Source of the DNA: Stromatinia cepivora
Taxonomy: Eukaryota > Ascomycota > Leotiomycetes > Helotiales > Sclerotiniaceae
NCBI GenBank assembly: GCA_014898415.1
Contig: RCTD01000004.1
Span: forward strand, 426,001 to 490,000
Reading direction: 5' to 3'
DNA: 64,000 nt
Below, in pieces: positions 22,963-33,255 of the stretch. Position numbers and translations under genes: made by a program. Under the pieces are notes generated by a model. The model did no database searches. It worked only from the letters and a program-made list of their open reading frames with translations, and was not told where the DNA came from. Numbering within the stretch: the stretch's first letter is position 1; every line of letters begins with the position of its first letter.

Positions 22963-23409
22963 ATGCTAAGATATAACGGTAACAATCAAACTCTGACAAT
23001 CAACTACGATTACAACTTTGATCACAACGAAGATTGGCTGTCCAACACTCTTCGGTCTCGTTATGCCTCTATCACCAACAAAATAATCTTCAGAATGAAT
23101 TGCCCTCAACCAGAAAAACGCGATTCCTACGGTCCACTCGACCAAGACTGCAGACTTAATAGGATCAGTGAGATCGTCCGTATCATCAATGGCACATTCG
23201 GAAATTTAATGGCCGTCAGTGTTGTATTTACCCTTGCAGCATACAACTCTGACCAGCTCCACTGTGCTGCTCCATTTCTCGATCTCCACCAACAATGGAC
23301 CTTTAAGTACAAGTTGAATGGTCGGTGGAACTTCATTGACACCAACGACGCAGGCAATGGTTTAATGCAGCAATTCGATCGTATCAATTCGCGTGGGGCG
23401 TACTACTGA
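22963..23409 (+). CDS. YGL-W family protein, 148 aa (unrecognised)
   Basis: Single exon, ATG in CAAAATGC. I do not recognise a named family. The protein is a single copy of the domain shared by this island: first strand TLTINYDYNF, a strand ending NKIIFRMN, a helix region ISEIVRIINGTFGN, then LMAVSVVFTLAAYNSDQL and APFLDLHQQWTFKYKLNG. The last two blocks align with VKVVFRIHRCELKYL and GFNFHEWEF in the F-box protein. It is closest in layout to the gene at 24532-25095 (same strand, about 1.1 kb away). No signal peptide or membrane segment. The 3' end has no recognisable extension. Confidence 0.68.
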   Translation: MLRYNGNNQTLTINYDYNFDHNEDWLSNTLRSRYASITNKIIFRMNCPQPEKRDSYGPLDQDCRLNRISEIVRIINGTFGNLMAVSVVFTLAAYNSDQLHCAAPFLDLHQQWTFKYKLNGRWNFIDTNDAGNGLMQQFDRINSRGAYY

Positions 23410-24531
23410 GACTCCAAACACCAGTTGCACGCTGTGGTGGGAAGTAGTTGGCTTGTATCGAGGATTTGTCTGGTGGATACTTTTTCTACGAGAACGCAAG
23501 GGAACTACTGTATCGGTAGACCTGGCGTTAAGAGGTCGCGGTGTGAAAGGAGTGGGAAATATTTGTGCCTGGCTTTCTTGCATTTTGGGTGTCGCGCAAG
23601 AAGTTGGTTTAGATTTTTGGCTCGGACTTTTGATTCAGAGGACTTGTTTACAGCACTTTTTGAGCAGACGATAGAGTTCAAGGTTCTTCTGTATAGTGCC
23701 CTCAACTGCATGATTGTTTCCTTTGGATGCGATGGTACTGAAAGGACGTGTAGCTGGTAAAAGTTCAACACAAAATTTCAGCAAGTTCTTCTCCCCGAAT
23801 TTGGGGTTCGTGATATCATTCAATGAATGCTTTAGTTCCAATTGCCACAGATGAATTTTGAAAGTCATTAATTGCGTCTTCAAATGCTAACTCCCCGAGC
23901 CCCCACGGATATTTTTGGAAAAGAGAGAAGAATCCTATGGCACCGAGAGTAATGCAATTTAGAAAGTAGTTGATATCAAATATCCGTGTCGATCAGTTCC
24001 TGGCCCTCTGAGTTTCGTGAGTATTTCCACCTAAATTCCTATTTGCTTTTCTTAGATTTGACTCAAATCAAGTGGAAATTTCTAGTTACTTGCCTGCTGC
24101 TCAGTGGTGGACTCCCGGAATTGTTCAATGTAGGAGCGCAATTGCCATTGTAGAGTCAAGTCTCAAATCTTGCCGAAGAACACATGAAAATACTTTGACA
24201 AGACCTAAGACATTTTTATATGAAGCCATAGCTCAAAGAAGGGCGTTCCGTTTCCAAGTATCTTGAAGAATTCCAATTTTAGTTCGACGGATATGCAGTT
24301 TTTCTGACATTGTTTCAAAATGCCTAACTATCCAAAATAATTCTTCCAGTGTGGCATTCACATCCTATCTTTACTATTCTCGATGCTTTCATTGATTAAG
24401 ATATAAAATCATGATAGCAGACTGAAAGGTATATAGAAAGGAGTGATTCCCATCACATTTTTATAACAATTAACTGCATTTCCGGACCGAAAACTTCCTC
24501 TTTCCACAACAAAAGAAAGATTCTTACCACA
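23410..24531. other. Intergenic, possible decayed sequence
   Basis: About 1.1 kb between two co-oriented family members. Minus-strand frames at 23505-23771 and 23635-23883 are open but show at most a faint family-like pattern (FKIHLWQLELK). No intact gene is supported. Confidence 0.5.
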
Positions 24532-25095
24532 ATGAGCTGGTACAACAACAACGATCAAAACTATCACTGCAATAATGACTACGAAATCAACATAGACAGT
24601 GACAACTCGTGTTCTGAGCTCGAAATTGATTATTATGATCGAGCCCTAACAATTGAATTCGATTACGAGAATTCCAATATTGAATCCTATCTTTCGAATT
24701 ATGCCTCGACTACCCAAAGAATATACTTCAACCTCACATTTCCAGGACCAGAAAATGGCTCCGACAACACCGCAAGAGTCACGCGTGAAATCGAAGACAT
24801 TGTCAACATCTTCAACAACGAATTTACAAATCTATCTAACGTCGAGGTCACATTCCGACTGGGGGAAAAGCACCTCGGTCAGCTTGCATGCGCGCTTCCT
24901 TTTCGCGGGATCCGCAATCGTGGTGCCACGTTTACGTATTACATGGATGGAGAGTATCAAGACAGTGTCCTGATGAATTCGCAGTGGTATGAACAACTTC
25001 AAGACGAAAATAGTTTGGAGAACCACAGCTTTCATTATGGAAGCGATCATAATAGCGAGTCGGATGAGGAGAAATGGGATAATGATTCGGACTAG
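24532..25095 (+). CDS. YGL-W family protein, 187 aa, acidic (unrecognised)
   Basis: Single exon, ATG in CACAATGAG. The N-terminus is rich in Asn, Asp and Tyr. The domain covers about 38-150: ALTIEFDYEN, then RIYFNLTFPGP, a helix VTREIEDIVNIFNNEF, LSNVEVTFRLGEKHLGQL, and LPFRGIRNRGATFTYYMDG. The tail is strongly acidic and Ser-rich (SDEEKWDNDSD). The gene at 22963-23409 has the same block order. Neither resembles a known enzyme family, and no metal or nucleotide motif is visible. It is likely a cytosolic or nuclear protein, possibly a protein-interaction module. Confidence 0.7.
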   Translation: MSWYNNNDQNYHCNNDYEINIDSDNSCSELEIDYYDRALTIEFDYENSNIESYLSNYASTTQRIYFNLTFPGPENGSDNTARVTREIEDIVNIFNNEFTNLSNVEVTFRLGEKHLGQLACALPFRGIRNRGATFTYYMDGEYQDSVLMNSQWYEQLQDENSLENHSFHYGSDHNSESDEEKWDNDSD

Positions 25096-26704
25096 AGGTT
25101 GGTCGATGAGTACGATACTCCTCCGGGGACTGTTGCTATGACTTGGTCATTGTTCTCGGTATTTTCATGTAACTAGCAGACCAAAGAGGATATGGGAGGC
25201 TACTTGGATAATACAGACCAATGTTTTCCATCTTATGGTGTAATTTTTCGCATGTACTGGTAAAATCTACAACTCTCTTTATCATTGGCATGCAACTATC
25301 AAGTTTTTGTTTTAGCTAGTGTTGCTTCGAAACAATACGAGTCTTTGATATCATTTTGCAACTGTTTTGATATCATTCATGGTGCATGGATAACTGGGTT
25401 TTTGTCTACTTTACATGGGTTTGATTCTGTAGTCTTCTGTTCTCACTGGAAGCGCCACTAATAGCACCCTTTCCTTTGATGATATATGCTCTATGGTATC
25501 CGTGCAATGTTTCATACCTCTCTGCATCATCTAGTCCATTGTATATTTATTCTCAGGGTATCGAACCACAATGCTTGTTTTGACGGTGTTCCGTATTAGT
25601 CGAACAGACAACAGGGACTTTCATGCCTGAAGTTGTATGAGTGGGATGGGTCTCCTGATATTTCTCCTGCCGTTTTCTCTATACACTAACCAGAAATTAA
25701 ATTCACGAGTGCGTTCATCAACTATGTCCCGCCAGCAAAAGACAAATAAACTAGCTGCAGCCATTCCCTTCCACTCAGAATTGTATTACCACAGCGGATG
25801 ATTATTCATCAATTTCGACTGTGGCTGGATGAGTAAGACTGAGAGGAATCTCATCTACTGATATGGTGGATAAGTCATGGCTAGGGTAGGTTTATCTTAC
25901 GTATTGGCAGTATGTAGCTACTGTGAGTTATTTTTTTCAGATTGTTTATTACGAATTGAGAGAAGATCTCAAATTTAGTTCACTATGAAGCCGGAACTAC
26001 GGACGTTTTGGTTCCTGCTCTAGTTGTAGAATAACCTTCATAGAGAAGTCCCGTAAAAGAACGCAAACTTTACGCGAGTGGACACTTTCTCTTCGTGGTC
26101 TTTTCCTCTTGTATGCGAGCATTTACCTAGCTAAGTGAAGCCAACGTAATTCTCTGGCCTCGAAGTCCGCATCACTGGAGTATTTTATGGGTTTCCGGTC
26201 ATAGCCAAATGATACTCTGACACAGTAAATGGAATCGTTGGCGCGATCGATGAACAGAAATGTCTGCGACGGATCCCCTGGCTATTGCTTGCATGAGGTT
26301 CATAAAGAACCCCGACACCCCCCCGCCACCCATCGAACCGGAGCCCACGGAAGCCACACGCAGCACCGTCATGTTTACTCGGTAGATATATAAAGCATGC
26401 CAACTTCCTTCGTCATTGCAACCCGTTACCTACCTATCTCCTTTCACCTGAGTTACATCGAAATCTAAATCCCCCATCACCAATACATAGGCACAAAGAA
26501 ACCGCCGAATGAGCGAGTATGTTCCGTAGTTACAGAAACAAAATCCGAACCAGAGCACGAAATAGAGCCAACGAAACTTTCCCGTACCGCTATCGCCGCC
26601 TCTATTCCTTATCATTCAGAAGTCTCCTACTGCGATATTGTGAATCTACGATTTCGATGCAGATGTTTTAACCACAAATCTACTCAGATAACCAATCCAT
26701 AATT
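25096..26704. other. Intergenic, no gene seen
   Basis: About 1.6 kb of mixed sequence. A minus-strand frame at 26185-26403 contains AACGFRGLRFDGW, vaguely like the family YGLxFxxW block, but no other block can be placed around it. Confidence 0.5.
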
Positions 26705-27299
26705 TTACCATTCTTTGTTTCCTTCAGCTGAATCTTGAACATCAGGAATACCTAGAAGCTTCTCATACTTATCCTTCAAGTCTTCATAAAATTGCCAGCC
26801 TTTCTCATAAGATTCGATCTTTTTTCCATCCTACATATAATCCAAAGTCCACTAACCAAATAACAATCCATAGATAGCACTAGCACACTCAATATATTCT
26901 CAATCATATCTTTTAGCCACAAGAACGAATTTAAGCTCGCTCAAATGCGGAAAGTTATTTATTTAAGCAACAACACGTGAAAGTAGTTCCCGACGCTTGC
27001 CACTAACAATGCTCGGAACTTCCATATTGGGAGTGCCGAAATCCATACTGAAATAAATGATGCGAGTGTAAATCGCGTATCGAGGTAGGATTAAAACCAG
27101 TTTGTCCGTTGACTCCTTTCGTTGAATTGGGGATCGTGATAGAAGGTCGGTGAAGTTTAGCGTTATGGCTAGGGCAGAGTTACCCGCGGCGTATTGGAGA
27201 TCTGTATGTGCTGGGATCGAAGAGGTGCTGCGGATTCTCGCTGCGCATGCAATTCTCTCATCTTGGGTGGAGCTAGAATTAGATGTGATTAGGTAGTGC
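26705..27299 (-). pseudogene. YGL-W family pseudogene with four in-frame stops
   Basis: Translating one minus-strand frame from about 27299 to the TAA at 26705-26707 gives family sequence throughout. It reads SALAITLNFTDLL, LILPRYAIYTRIIYF, a helix KRRELLSRVVA, a stop, INNFPHLSELKFVLVAKRYD, a stop, IECASAIYGLLFG, a stop, WTLDYM, a stop, then DGKKIESYEKG to the end. The order matches the intact gene at 28171-28767 block by block (ITLDF, LPNYRQRVSRI, ARRKILENVV, EVRFVLNLDY, SAIYGLDF, WTF). No ATG lies in frame at the left end. A TAG lies at a possible acceptor, but the other stops are not explained by introns. Confidence 0.75.
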
Positions 27300-28170
27300 T
27301 TGATTCATCGATTGATTGTGTAGAAAACAGCGCCTTTTCATGAAGTTGATGTGAGATGCTGATATGATTTATTGATGGGAGATAGTTGAAGAAAGTTAAG
27401 TAGTATTGTCTCAGTTGAAGCATTTATTTCTAGGACCTACAAATATTACACAACCAACATAGATTGTCCTACATGATGGAATTCTTTGTGTTCACATGTG
27501 TACCGCTATATTCCCCATTCAAGATGGTTCTACTAGAAGCGCATTCAAGGAATGAATGATTGGTTACCATGTAAGTATATGGCAAGTAGACGATAGGAAG
27601 TCATCGAACTTTCCAGTTCCACAAGGTGTTCTGCAAAGGATGGAAGAGGTAGATTTCTTGTATGGGATTGCGACCTTGATGTCCTCATTTTTGCTTCGCC
27701 GCCATACGCAATATTCCACAACCTTTCTAGAAGTCGCTTCTAGAGACAATCATGAATTTATTCTATGAAACCGATGCTTAAGAACCATGTCTCCTGACTA
27801 TAGTAATAATCCCAACCTCGCTATACGCTCAACAGCACAGCCATACTAATATTCGCTCGAGAGAATTCTGCCCCTAATACCAGCTTACAATAACAATATA
27901 ACCCGATTTCCAATCAATAACCATCCTACAAACATGCTCGCCAATTGTTTAGTCACAATTCCATTATCTCGCTCGATACTCTGCCGTCTAGTTTGACACC
28001 GTTGAAGTTTTGGACAGCCGCGGCACCATCATCTGTATGATAAAAGACAAAAATGTCCTTACCCTGACTAGCTCAATTTTTATCACATACCCAATACCCC
28101 CCGCAACTAAGCTTAGACGTTCAAGCAAATGTTTCTGGGATAGAATATCAAGACAGTGTTGAAAGTAAAG
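27300..28170. other. Intergenic with a possible RRM fragment
   Basis: About 870 bp. Within 27955-28075 on the minus strand, a short stretch reads KDIFVFYHTDDGAAAV then NFNGVKLDGR, which looks like the RNP1/alpha2/beta4 half of an RNA-recognition motif. It has no complete gene around it. Otherwise nothing seen. Confidence 0.4.
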
Positions 28171-28767
28171 TCAGACATTCTTGCCTGGCATAGAACCTCT
28201 GGAACCCACGGAACTCGGCGAACCCATGCTTCTTCTATCCAATTCAACTAACGCATTCCTCTCGAATTGAGCTCTCAGTAATCTATCAATAGCGCTGTCA
28301 TGCTGAATATGTTCCACATCATCAGTCAAGATATCGAAAGTCCATGACTGGAAGTCTAATCCGTAGATCGCGCTCGCAGGTTCGATCTGGTTGAGGATGA
28401 GATAATCGAGGTTAAGAACGAAACGCACTTCATCCAAACGGTTGAACCTGTTGAGTTGATCTACAACATTCTCGAGGATCTTACGGCGAGCGTAGGTATG
28501 GTTGAGGTCATCCTTGTCTCTAGATTTAAAAATGACCCTGATGTGGATCCTTGACACTCTCTGGCGGTAATTTGGTAAAGTCTCAATTAAACTGTCGAAG
28601 ATTCTCGGCGATATATTGTTCATGAAGTCCAGAGTTATGCGCAAAAACCTCTTGCTAGCGCTATATTCAAGAAGCTGATGACCCACGTTGATACTCGAAG
28701 TTTGGTTTGCAGGATTCCTGGTGGACCTGGTAGACCTGGTAGACCTGGTAGTTTGGTTATTAGACAT
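28171..28767 (-). CDS. YGL-W family protein, 198 aa (unrecognised)
   Basis: Single exon, ATG at 28767. The N-terminus is MSNNQTT followed by four STR repeats (TRSTRSTRSTRN). The domain lies at about 35-155: RFLRITLDF, LIETLPNYRQRVSRI, FKSRDKDDL, ARRKILENVVDQLNRF, EVRFVLNLDYLI and SAIYGLDFQSWTF. It ends with a basic, Ser/Gly-rich tail. Shares RDKDDL and the following AR helix with the gene at 31219-31776, and is the best intact reference for the pseudogene at 26705. No known fold recognised by eye; predicted strands and one helix in alternation suggest a small alpha/beta domain. Confidence 0.75.
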   Translation of the reverse strand: MSNNQTTRSTRSTRSTRNPANQTSSINVGHQLLEYSASKRFLRITLDFMNNISPRIFDSLIETLPNYRQRVSRIHIRVIFKSRDKDDLNHTYARRKILENVVDQLNRFNRLDEVRFVLNLDYLILNQIEPASAIYGLDFQSWTFDILTDDVEHIQHDSAIDRLLRAQFERNALVELDRRSMGSPSSVGSRGSMPGKNV

Positions 28768-30029
28768 GTTGATATTGTGAAAGTGAACAAGTATGTGATT
28801 TAGTCAATAAGAAAAGTTGTGAATGTTTGTGGGACCGATATTTAGTTATATGATCGTAGCGAAAATGGGGTTTGAATAAGTTTGTTGTAGTTTGGAGGAA
28901 GCAGCGGCAGACTCGAGTATTTATGTCTCTAAGAACAAACAAATGGTTCAAAAGACGCCTAAAGTTTAGTAAAGACAAATGTACCGCACTTTCCCGCCGA
29001 ACTAGGTTATGGAGGAGGGTAAATTGGTCAGACTAGAAGGTAGAATCTGGAACTCAAGTTATTATTAGTCTCATGGTATTACAGATTTGAAGAGAAAATC
29101 ACATCAGTGTGCGTAGGAAGTTACGGAATGCTTCCAAACTTCCACTTGATCTCGTTTAACCTGTACAATCTCGTTACTTGATTTATGTTCCATAATTTAG
29201 AATTCACAAAGAAATAGTCCGAGAATATCGTTTTATCAAATCTTTACGAGATTTTCACGAGTCTATACAGCATTTGGTAGTATCTATTGCAGACAAGTAA
29301 GCTTGAAAAGAGAGGGTCAAGTTGATTGAATAGATAGTTCATTGCATTCTTCTATGTGGTGTCGAATTTTGAAAGATGGACCTTTTCATCTTATCGGTTT
29401 TTCCCCTGCATCCAGAAGCTGCCCGTCCATCATTCACAAAACGCCCCTTCCTGACGAACTATCCATCCCATATACATGCCTTCCCTGCAATTAAAAGTGT
29501 CTATGCATGCCAAAAGAAAAACCATACTCCATGAAAACCTGACGACGCACCATCCATGTGCACCCTAAGGGATCTGACTTCCGAATCCTTCCTAAAAGGA
29601 CCCCAAATTTATATAGAAAAAATATTATACATATATATTTGTTAAACAAAAGTCCAAAAATCAGATTCTCAATATTTGAAGAACAATATACACAGAAAAA
29701 TCATATATTCCGAATTCGACAAAAATGAATTATTATTATTTCGAACTATAATCACAACTCATATAATCGATGACTAATTATTCATTTTATTTATTTTTTA
29801 AACTTTTTTTTATTCAAATCATTCATTTTATTATTATATTACGAAAATCATATTTATAAAGAATATATTCATTTTTAAATATATATAGATTTAATTTAAA
29901 ACTAGAATTATTAATTCAAATCTTAAAGAATTGAAAAGCATAATGATCTTCAAAAATATATTGATTTTGAAGATCATTAATTGAAGAATTTATTAATTCA
30001 TTTTGGATCCACTTATCCTTCCAGGAAGA
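28768..30029. other. Intergenic, very AT-rich toward 29600-30029
   Basis: About 1.3 kb. The left part is the promoter side of the gene at 28767. From 29600 composition becomes extremely AT-rich with many short direct and inverted repeats, then abuts the truncated family copy at 30030. No gene seen. Confidence 0.65.
29942..29978. repeat. 14-bp perfect inverted repeat in AT-rich tract
   Basis: Arms AATGATCTTCAAAA and TTTTGAAGATCATT separated by 9 nt, about 50 bp from the truncated end of the gene at 30030-30305. Could be a transposon end relic. Confidence 0.7.
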
Positions 30030-30305
30030 TCAAAAATGATGAAAAGTATACATGGGAAGTATTTCTAGCTCCCTTAGGGTTGTCTCGTCGGCATATCCGG
30101 AAATGGTTTCGACTAGAGCATCAAATATTTGATCCTCTTCGACAGATGATGTGGCTACACGGAAGTCAAGATAGATACATAAATCCTCGGTGCTAGCAAC
30201 ATAATTGATCAAAAAATGAGGAGGCACGTCGGCGACTCGAGCAGCCCGACGGGTGGCTCTGTTTTGACGGTTGGCATTGGATTTGGGTCCCATTCTGTTG
30301 GACAT
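30030..30305 (-). CDS. Truncated YGL-W family copy, 91 aa
   Basis: ATG at 30305. MSNRMGPKSN with a basic Arg/Ala-rich start, then HFLINYVASTEDLCIYLDF and ALVETISGYADETTLRELEI. This matches the first third of the family domain (compare KFFPDEGKLRVILDF and the LPQYAKD block at 31219). The frame ends at 30030 with none of the helix, YGL or W blocks, and the downstream DNA turns into the AT-rich tract. It is probably a 3'-truncated gene fragment; whether it is still expressed cannot be told. Confidence 0.55.
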   Translation of the reverse strand: MSNRMGPKSNANRQNRATRRAARVADVPPHFLINYVASTEDLCIYLDFRVATSSVEEDQIFDALVETISGYADETTLRELEILPMYTFHHF

Positions 30306-31218
30306 TTTGAATTTAGAAGTATGAATAGGTACTTTTGAAGTACAAATAGATGTAATTGTCGTTTCGTGATAGTGCAGAGAGAGTTCGTATTGATCGTTTA
30401 TTCAAATGATGATGGAAGATGTTCGTAATAATTAAGATGGAGGATGGTAAAAGTCAACTTCGAACATTACGACCCCATTTATATTCCTAGAAGAAGACAC
30501 TAAAACAGAATGACTGTACATGTCATACCTGGCTGTCTTAATTGACATTGTAACAGTCCCAGTACATTGCTGAAAAGATCAAGGAATACGGCTAACGGGC
30601 ATAGATGTTAGATACAATATTATCACAATATTGATTGTAATCTAAGTAAAAAATGTTCATCATTTTGATAATCAAGGGGCGAGGTTCTATGGAGACCAGA
30701 CAATTTATAAAGGTCTCTGACTGTCTAATCTAGCTAGCTAGTGGATATAAATCGTGTTCAATATATACAAATGTCAAGAGTTAGGACGGAAAGAATATAT
30801 TTATCATTAACATTGCACAGCAAATAGCGAAGAACAAGTGGAGTATTTATGGAAATTATCATTAGTTTTGGTGCTAATAATTTCCTATCATGTAGAACGT
30901 GCCCTTTCTCCCACACATCCTTGATGATTCTCCGATATTCAAGGATTCCCCGTTGGCAAGATAACTCCTTCCTAAGAAGCCCATCCTATCCTGACCCATG
31001 TATATATAGTAGTTCGTATGAGGCGCGGCATTCAGAAGTCGAGTATTGCCCTTCGCAAAGACGCATCCACCAAGAAACAACCATAGCTCATATTGGCATC
31101 ACGCAACCGCAAGTTCAGCCATACTCTCAGCGCCTGAATAGTATCGTCTTGCAACATTGCTTTCCTCACCCAAAGCATCCAGCCATTCTCCCTCATAGTG
31201 TAGTGTCTTGCTCAAGTA
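30306..31218. other. Intergenic, no gene seen
   Basis: About 900 bp between two co-oriented family copies. The plus-strand frame at 30849-31328 overlaps the 3' end of the next gene antisense and has no domain. Confidence 0.6.
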
Positions 31219-31776
31219 TCAATGATGGAACCTTGATCGAAGATATCTATCAAAGGAGGAACCCGGCAAGATCCATTTACGTTGGGTTCTATATTCCATC
31301 ACAGCAAGCTCACATTCCCCAACATTGAAACCGCGACGAGAAGGCAGGATACGGAGCCCGTATAGAGCGGATGTGAGATCAGCAGCCTGATCCCAGTGAA
31401 ACCGATAAACACATAGACAAGCTCTAAATTTCGTCAAATTAGGGAATTCGTTTATCTCTTCAACGATGCGATCAATAATCAGATGTCTAGCCTGAGTCAA
31501 ACGGAGATCGTCCTTATCACGAGGTCTGAAGAATATGCCTAAGAACAATATGTTGGTATCTTTGGCATATTGGGGAAGTATGTTGATCATTTTCAACAAA
31601 TGGTCTACGGTTCCTTCATCCGGGTGAGGGCCGGGTGAAAGGAAGTCCAATATTACCCTAAGTTTGCCCTCATCCGGAAAAAACTTAATGAACCGATGTG
31701 TAGGAATGTGCGCAAATCGGTCTGCTTCGCTGGTGGTTTTATCGCTTGGGACTATTGCGGATGTTGGTGTTGCCAT
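31219..31776 (-). CDS. YGL-W family protein, 185 aa (unrecognised)
   Basis: Single exon, ATG at 31776. Domain blocks in order: RFIKFFPDEGKLRVILDF (about 27-44), LPQYAKDTNILFLGIFF, RPRDKDDL, a helix ARHLIIDRIVEEINEF, LTKFRACLCVYRFHWDQ, SALYGLRI, and a C-terminal GSSFDRYLRSRFHH. The C-terminal block is nearly the same as GSSLDRRLRSRFNH in the broken copy at 32626. This is the fullest match between two loci in the island, so the copies are probably recent tandem duplicates. No targeting signal or catalytic motif visible. Confidence 0.75.
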   Translation of the reverse strand: MATPTSAIVPSDKTTSEADRFAHIPTHRFIKFFPDEGKLRVILDFLSPGPHPDEGTVDHLLKMINILPQYAKDTNILFLGIFFRPRDKDDLRLTQARHLIIDRIVEEINEFPNLTKFRACLCVYRFHWDQAADLTSALYGLRILPSRRGFNVGECELAVMEYRTQRKWILPGSSFDRYLRSRFHH

Positions 31777-32625
31777 TTTTTCAGTGATGTGACTATGATA
31801 TAGTTTAAATGAGACTGTGTTTAAGAATATGGAAGTTGATGGGCAAAATTGCAGGTGGACTTGGTGATGAAGGGCTCTTGATTTTGATTGAAATTAAAAT
31901 GAAGGGAACTGGATACTCGCGAACTATTTATGTTAACAACACTATTATTTTGAATATATCTACTGTAGAACTTAACGGTCATATCTTCTTTTATGTTCGA
32001 ATGCTGTCTTCAATGATAGTCTCTGCCATACTGAGAGAGTCAATAGAAAACGAGGCCCCTTCATCTGCCGTAGCGATGCCACGTTCATGACATATACTTC
32101 GTTTCTAGGCAGGGATGTGAATCAGTGCTCAAACTTTAGTGCCCAATACAAATTTTATGTATATAATACCGCCCATGCAAGTTATCCATCTAGATATAAG
32201 AATTAGTTTAGTATAGTAGTGAATACTAAAAATTCAATTCAAGAAATCGATACCCTGCGAGTTTTGTGCGCAAATAGTGGAAGAAATGTGATTCTATTGA
32301 TAGCCGGCCAATTGACTAGATGTTGAATGGACTGAATCTTATTATGCTGATCAGAAACAACATGAAAGATTGAGAAAGTTAGAGAGTAGAAAAAAACTGG
32401 GCAGATCTATGTTTCCCGATATTCGATGAATTGCTTTTCATGTAGCAGACATGCACATTCTGCAAAACGCGACGCATATGGACTCCCTGATAACCACCCT
32501 ATCAAAAGGAAAGTTTTCCAGATTTGCCCCACGATGGTTGTAATGAAAACAAACTCCCAGGTGTATATCGCCGGGGATCTATGCCACACCCCGGAAAATC
32601 ATTTCCCTTCACCACCATTCCCATT
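31777..32625. other. Intergenic, no gene seen
   Basis: About 850 bp. A short stretch near 32110 (CAGGGATGTGAATCAG) resembles ends of hAT-type elements, but no partner end was found. Confidence 0.55.
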
Positions 32626-33255
32626 CTAGACCACCTGTATCTCATGGTTGAAGCGAGATCTCAATCTACGGTCGAGGCTAGAACCAATTTCAACTGATCT
32701 GGTTCCAACACCATGCCCGGTAACGTCGAAAGTCCAGTGGATGTAGTTCAATCCGTAAATTGCACTGAAAGATTTCATTTATACCCAGTGAAATTTATGT
32801 ACAGAAACTGCAACTCGAACTGAATCAACTTGGCGAGGCTTTTTGAGTTCGTAGATGATATTGGCCATGACACAATGGCGAGCGGCATTGTTGTTTTTGT
32901 TGTTGTTGATAACATCCATATGCGGGACCTTGAACGGAATGTCGATTGAGATGTTGGTCGCATGGTTGGAGTATTTTAGAAGGATGTCATCTAGAGACTT
33001 GGCGACCCCAGTTTGCTGGAAGGGGGAATGGGTAGCAGCAAAGTCGAGTGTGATATCCAACGCAGCATTACTGCGGGTAAATTTAAGGATTGTATGACTG
33101 GGATTGCTGCGATTTGACTAGCAATTGTTTCTTGCCATTCGTGCTTCTGCTTGATGAGCAGCCTCTGCCTCTTGGCGAGTGTGATGTGCACGACGATCTT
33201 CTTGCACGTCAGTGATATCGAGTTTAGTGAAATGTTTCGATATAGGGTTCGACAT
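32626..33255 (-). pseudogene. YGL-W family pseudogene with two in-frame stops
   Basis: One continuous minus-strand frame from ATG at 33255 (MSNPISKHFTKLD) to TAG at 32626, interrupted by TAG at 33118-33120 and TAA at 32779-32781. Between and after the stops it reads ALDITLDFAATHS, ILLKYSNHATNISIDIPF, ARHCVMANIIYELKK, VRVAVSVHKFHW, stop, SAIYGLNYIHWTFDV and GSSLDRRLRSRFNHE. All family blocks are present in order. The sequence around the TAA is too short to be an intron (about 20 bp from GT to AG). Without the stops the product would be about 208 codons, a normal length for the family. Confidence 0.78.

Noticed and set aside
23635..23883. Minus-strand frame with FKIHLWQLELK as a family relic
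   Set aside because: Resemblance to FRIHRCELK is limited to a few residues, and the characteristic YGL/W block is absent.
26185..26403. Minus-strand frame with AACGFRGLRFDGW as a further YGL-W family member
   Set aside because: Only one block resembles the family and no neighbouring block could be placed upstream or downstream.
32099..32140. hAT transposon end (CAGGGATGTGAATCAG)
   Set aside because: No inverted partner or 8-bp target duplication was found.
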